A DNA stretch of 64,000 nt from NCBI GenBank assembly GCA_913050035.1, contig CAJXAC010000002.1, positions 1 to 64,000 on the forward strand. The letters run 5' to 3'. The notes beneath the pieces were generated by a model. That model saw only the letters and a program-made list of their open reading frames with translations, had not been told where the DNA came from and searched no databases. The position numbers were made by a program, and so were the translations under genes. Positions 63,033 to 64,000 of this stretch are shown here, in pieces (positions within the stretch are counted from its first letter, which is position 1; each line of letters starts with the position of its first letter). The stretch is from an uncultured Gammaproteobacteria bacterium. Lineage in GTDB: Bacteria > Pseudomonadota > Gammaproteobacteria > Pseudomonadales > Azotimanducaceae.

Positions 63033-63463
63033 ATCCCAACAAACTTCTTAAGTACAATATCCAGCCACGATGTTACCGACTTGGACGGCTGTCCATATAA
63101 ATCACGCACTAGAACAGTCGCCATGCATTGATAGTTCTCCCAATTGTCTTTGAGCTGCCAGCTGTCTTCACCAAAAAGTTCGCAATAACAATCAGCGTAA
63201 GTGGGCAATACCCGACGGGCAAAAGCTTGACCCGCAGGACTCAGATGTCGCTCCTCTAATTCCGCACCAAGAGCAACAAACAGAGCGCTTACCGGCCCTT
63301 CCTGAAGCCGACACCGAACTACCGTATCCCGATGCATTTGCTCGACATCTGGGCTCAGCAATTGATGCTGCAAACAAAATGCAGTGAAAAACCCCAAAGG
63401 GATACAGGCTTGGCTCAGATCACCAGCATCAGGGAGATAGCTGTCGACGCTGGCAAGACGCAT
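63023..63463 (-). CDS. Hypothetical protein, ~146 residues
   Basis: A helical protein with several Cys residues and no signal peptide or recognised motif (SVDSYLPDAGDLSQACIPLGFF at the start, LKKFVGIWR at the end). Start options are the ATG at 63463, which shares a base with the preceding stop (TGATG), and a GTG at 63499 with a GGGGG ribosome site. The ATG is chosen for the coupling geometry. It lies between a SnoaL-like gene and the GNAT gene, with small overlaps on both sides. Confidence 0.6.
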   Translation of the reverse strand: MRLASVDSYLPDAGDLSQACIPLGFFTAFCLQHQLLSPDVEQMHRDTVVRCRLQEGPVSALFVALGAELEERHLSPAGQAFARRVLPTYADCYCELFGEDSWQLKDNWENYQCMATVLVRDLYGQPSKSVTSWLDIVLKKFVGIWR

Positions 63464-63960
63464 CAGGGTGCAAAACTCGAACGCGCACGAATTCCCCACT
63501 GCCCCCTGGCATTTCGTTGCAAAATGTAAAGTGAATCAAAACTCGCCTGTGGGTTTTGCTCGGCGTCGTAGCGGGTGAATTGCACCGCTATATGCACCTT
63601 GTTTGGACCCACCTGAATCACCTCGAGACGATCCCAAGCGCTACGCTGCCAATTGTAATTTCGGGCAAATGCTTGGAAATCCATTTGCGCGACAAATTCT
63701 TCGCGCGACGGATGCACTACCACACCGCCGCTGCTAATACGCACATGCGGAAACAATAAGGTCTGGGCCCAACGATCAGGATCTTGCGCGTTAAAAGTCA
63801 ACATGAATTCGCGCATTACCTCCGACGCCTCGGCAATTGCATTTCTTTGTGCTGGCGTCAGCGCTCCTAGATCAGCACTAATCCGCATGTCGGGCTGCGC
63901 CATTGCAGTGGAACACGACAGACTAACAAGCAATAGCAAGCCCGCACCGCGTATTTGCAT
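63463..63960 (-). CDS. Exported SnoaL/NTF2-like protein
   Basis: The 165-residue product has a clear signal peptide (MQIRGAGLLLLVSLSCSTAMA, cleaved near AQP) and a SnoaL/NTF2-type cone fold: a helical start (AIAEASEVMREFMLTFNAQDPDRWAQ), then HVRISSGGVVVHPSREEF, and strands ending in DSLYILQRNARGQWGIRARS. The family covers many small-molecule binding or isomerase roles, so no function is given. Confidence 0.75.
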   Translation of the reverse strand: MQIRGAGLLLLVSLSCSTAMAQPDMRISADLGALTPAQRNAIAEASEVMREFMLTFNAQDPDRWAQTLLFPHVRISSGGVVVHPSREEFVAQMDFQAFARNYNWQRSAWDRLEVIQVGPNKVHIAVQFTRYDAEQNPQASFDSLYILQRNARGQWGIRARSSFAP

Positions 63961-64000
63961 TACTCTGTACTCCTTGTAATCTTTTGGTTGACGGTCTTGG

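Noticed and set aside
1..64000. CRISPR arrays, prophage, transposases, toxin-antitoxin or secretion islands
   Set aside because: No direct-repeat arrays, integrases, transposases or defence genes were seen; the window is chromosomal core with small accessory genes.

Overview
The window reads as a chromosomal backbone segment of a gammaproteobacterium, probably marine or aquatic and with mid-range GC. Coding density is high, and no phage, plasmid, IS or CRISPR signal was seen. Gene order resembles the Pseudomonas/Cellvibrio side of the class: rpsU-yqeY-dnaG-rpoD-tRNA-Ile, apaH-apaG-rsmA-pdxA-surA-lptD back to back with amgK-murU, trpEGDC facing a Vfr/CRP gene, and aroQ-accB-prmA / dusB-purH-purD. 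The species cannot be fixed from the sequence.

Layout. 1-4990 (minus strand): macromolecular-synthesis operon (rpsU, yqeY, dnaG, rpoD), followed 15 bp after rpoD by a tRNA-Ile(CAU) gene whose anticodon loop is interrupted by a group I intron that runs off the window edge. 5077-6479: tsaD-folB. 6464-14557 (minus): cca, apaH, apaG, rsmA, pdxA, surA, lptD. 14673-17731 (plus): amgK-murU cell-wall sugar recycling, then rpe-gph. 17757-21867: a terminator, a candidate Trp-sensing leader/attenuator, then trpE-trpG-trpD-trpC. 21875-31768 (minus): vfr-like regulator, coq7, purD, purH, dusB, a VOC protein, prmA, accB, aroQ, dsbD. The accC and fis genes usual in this neighbourhood are absent. 31840-34063: a lipoprotein, a PCuAC copper chaperone and a DUF2333 protein. 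34240-37605: a membrane pyrophosphatase (hppA) convergent with a PPi-dependent phosphofructokinase (pfp), a pyrophosphate-economy pair; hppA uses arginine codons unlike the control gene counted. 37704-48815: mpl, SDRs, an acyl-CoA dehydrogenase, comF, srkA, an acyltransferase, a TauE-type exporter, a small SDR/membrane/HAD operon and a MOSC protein. 48912-51288: paired acyl-CoA dehydrogenases. 51554-58878: nadE, a metallo-beta-lactamase-fold protein with altered metal ligands, an M20 amidohydrolase and small proteins including a lipoprotein-anchored TonB-like domain and a PhyH dioxygenase. 58861-63960: an N-acetylhexosamine kinase-like gene with a GH20 hexosaminidase, a KdsD-type isomerase without CBS domains, a GNAT protein and two small proteins.

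How the genes work together. amgK, murU, mpl, the cytoplasmic GH20 enzyme and its kinase all point to cell-wall or amino-sugar recycling. surA, lptD and kdsD serve the outer membrane. hppA and pfp couple PPi to ion pumping and glycolysis. The most striking items are the tRNA group I intron, the trp attenuator candidate, the hppA codon bias, the vfr N-terminal extension, the missing accC and fis, and a recurring -10-box-to-ATG spacing that suggests leaderless mRNAs.
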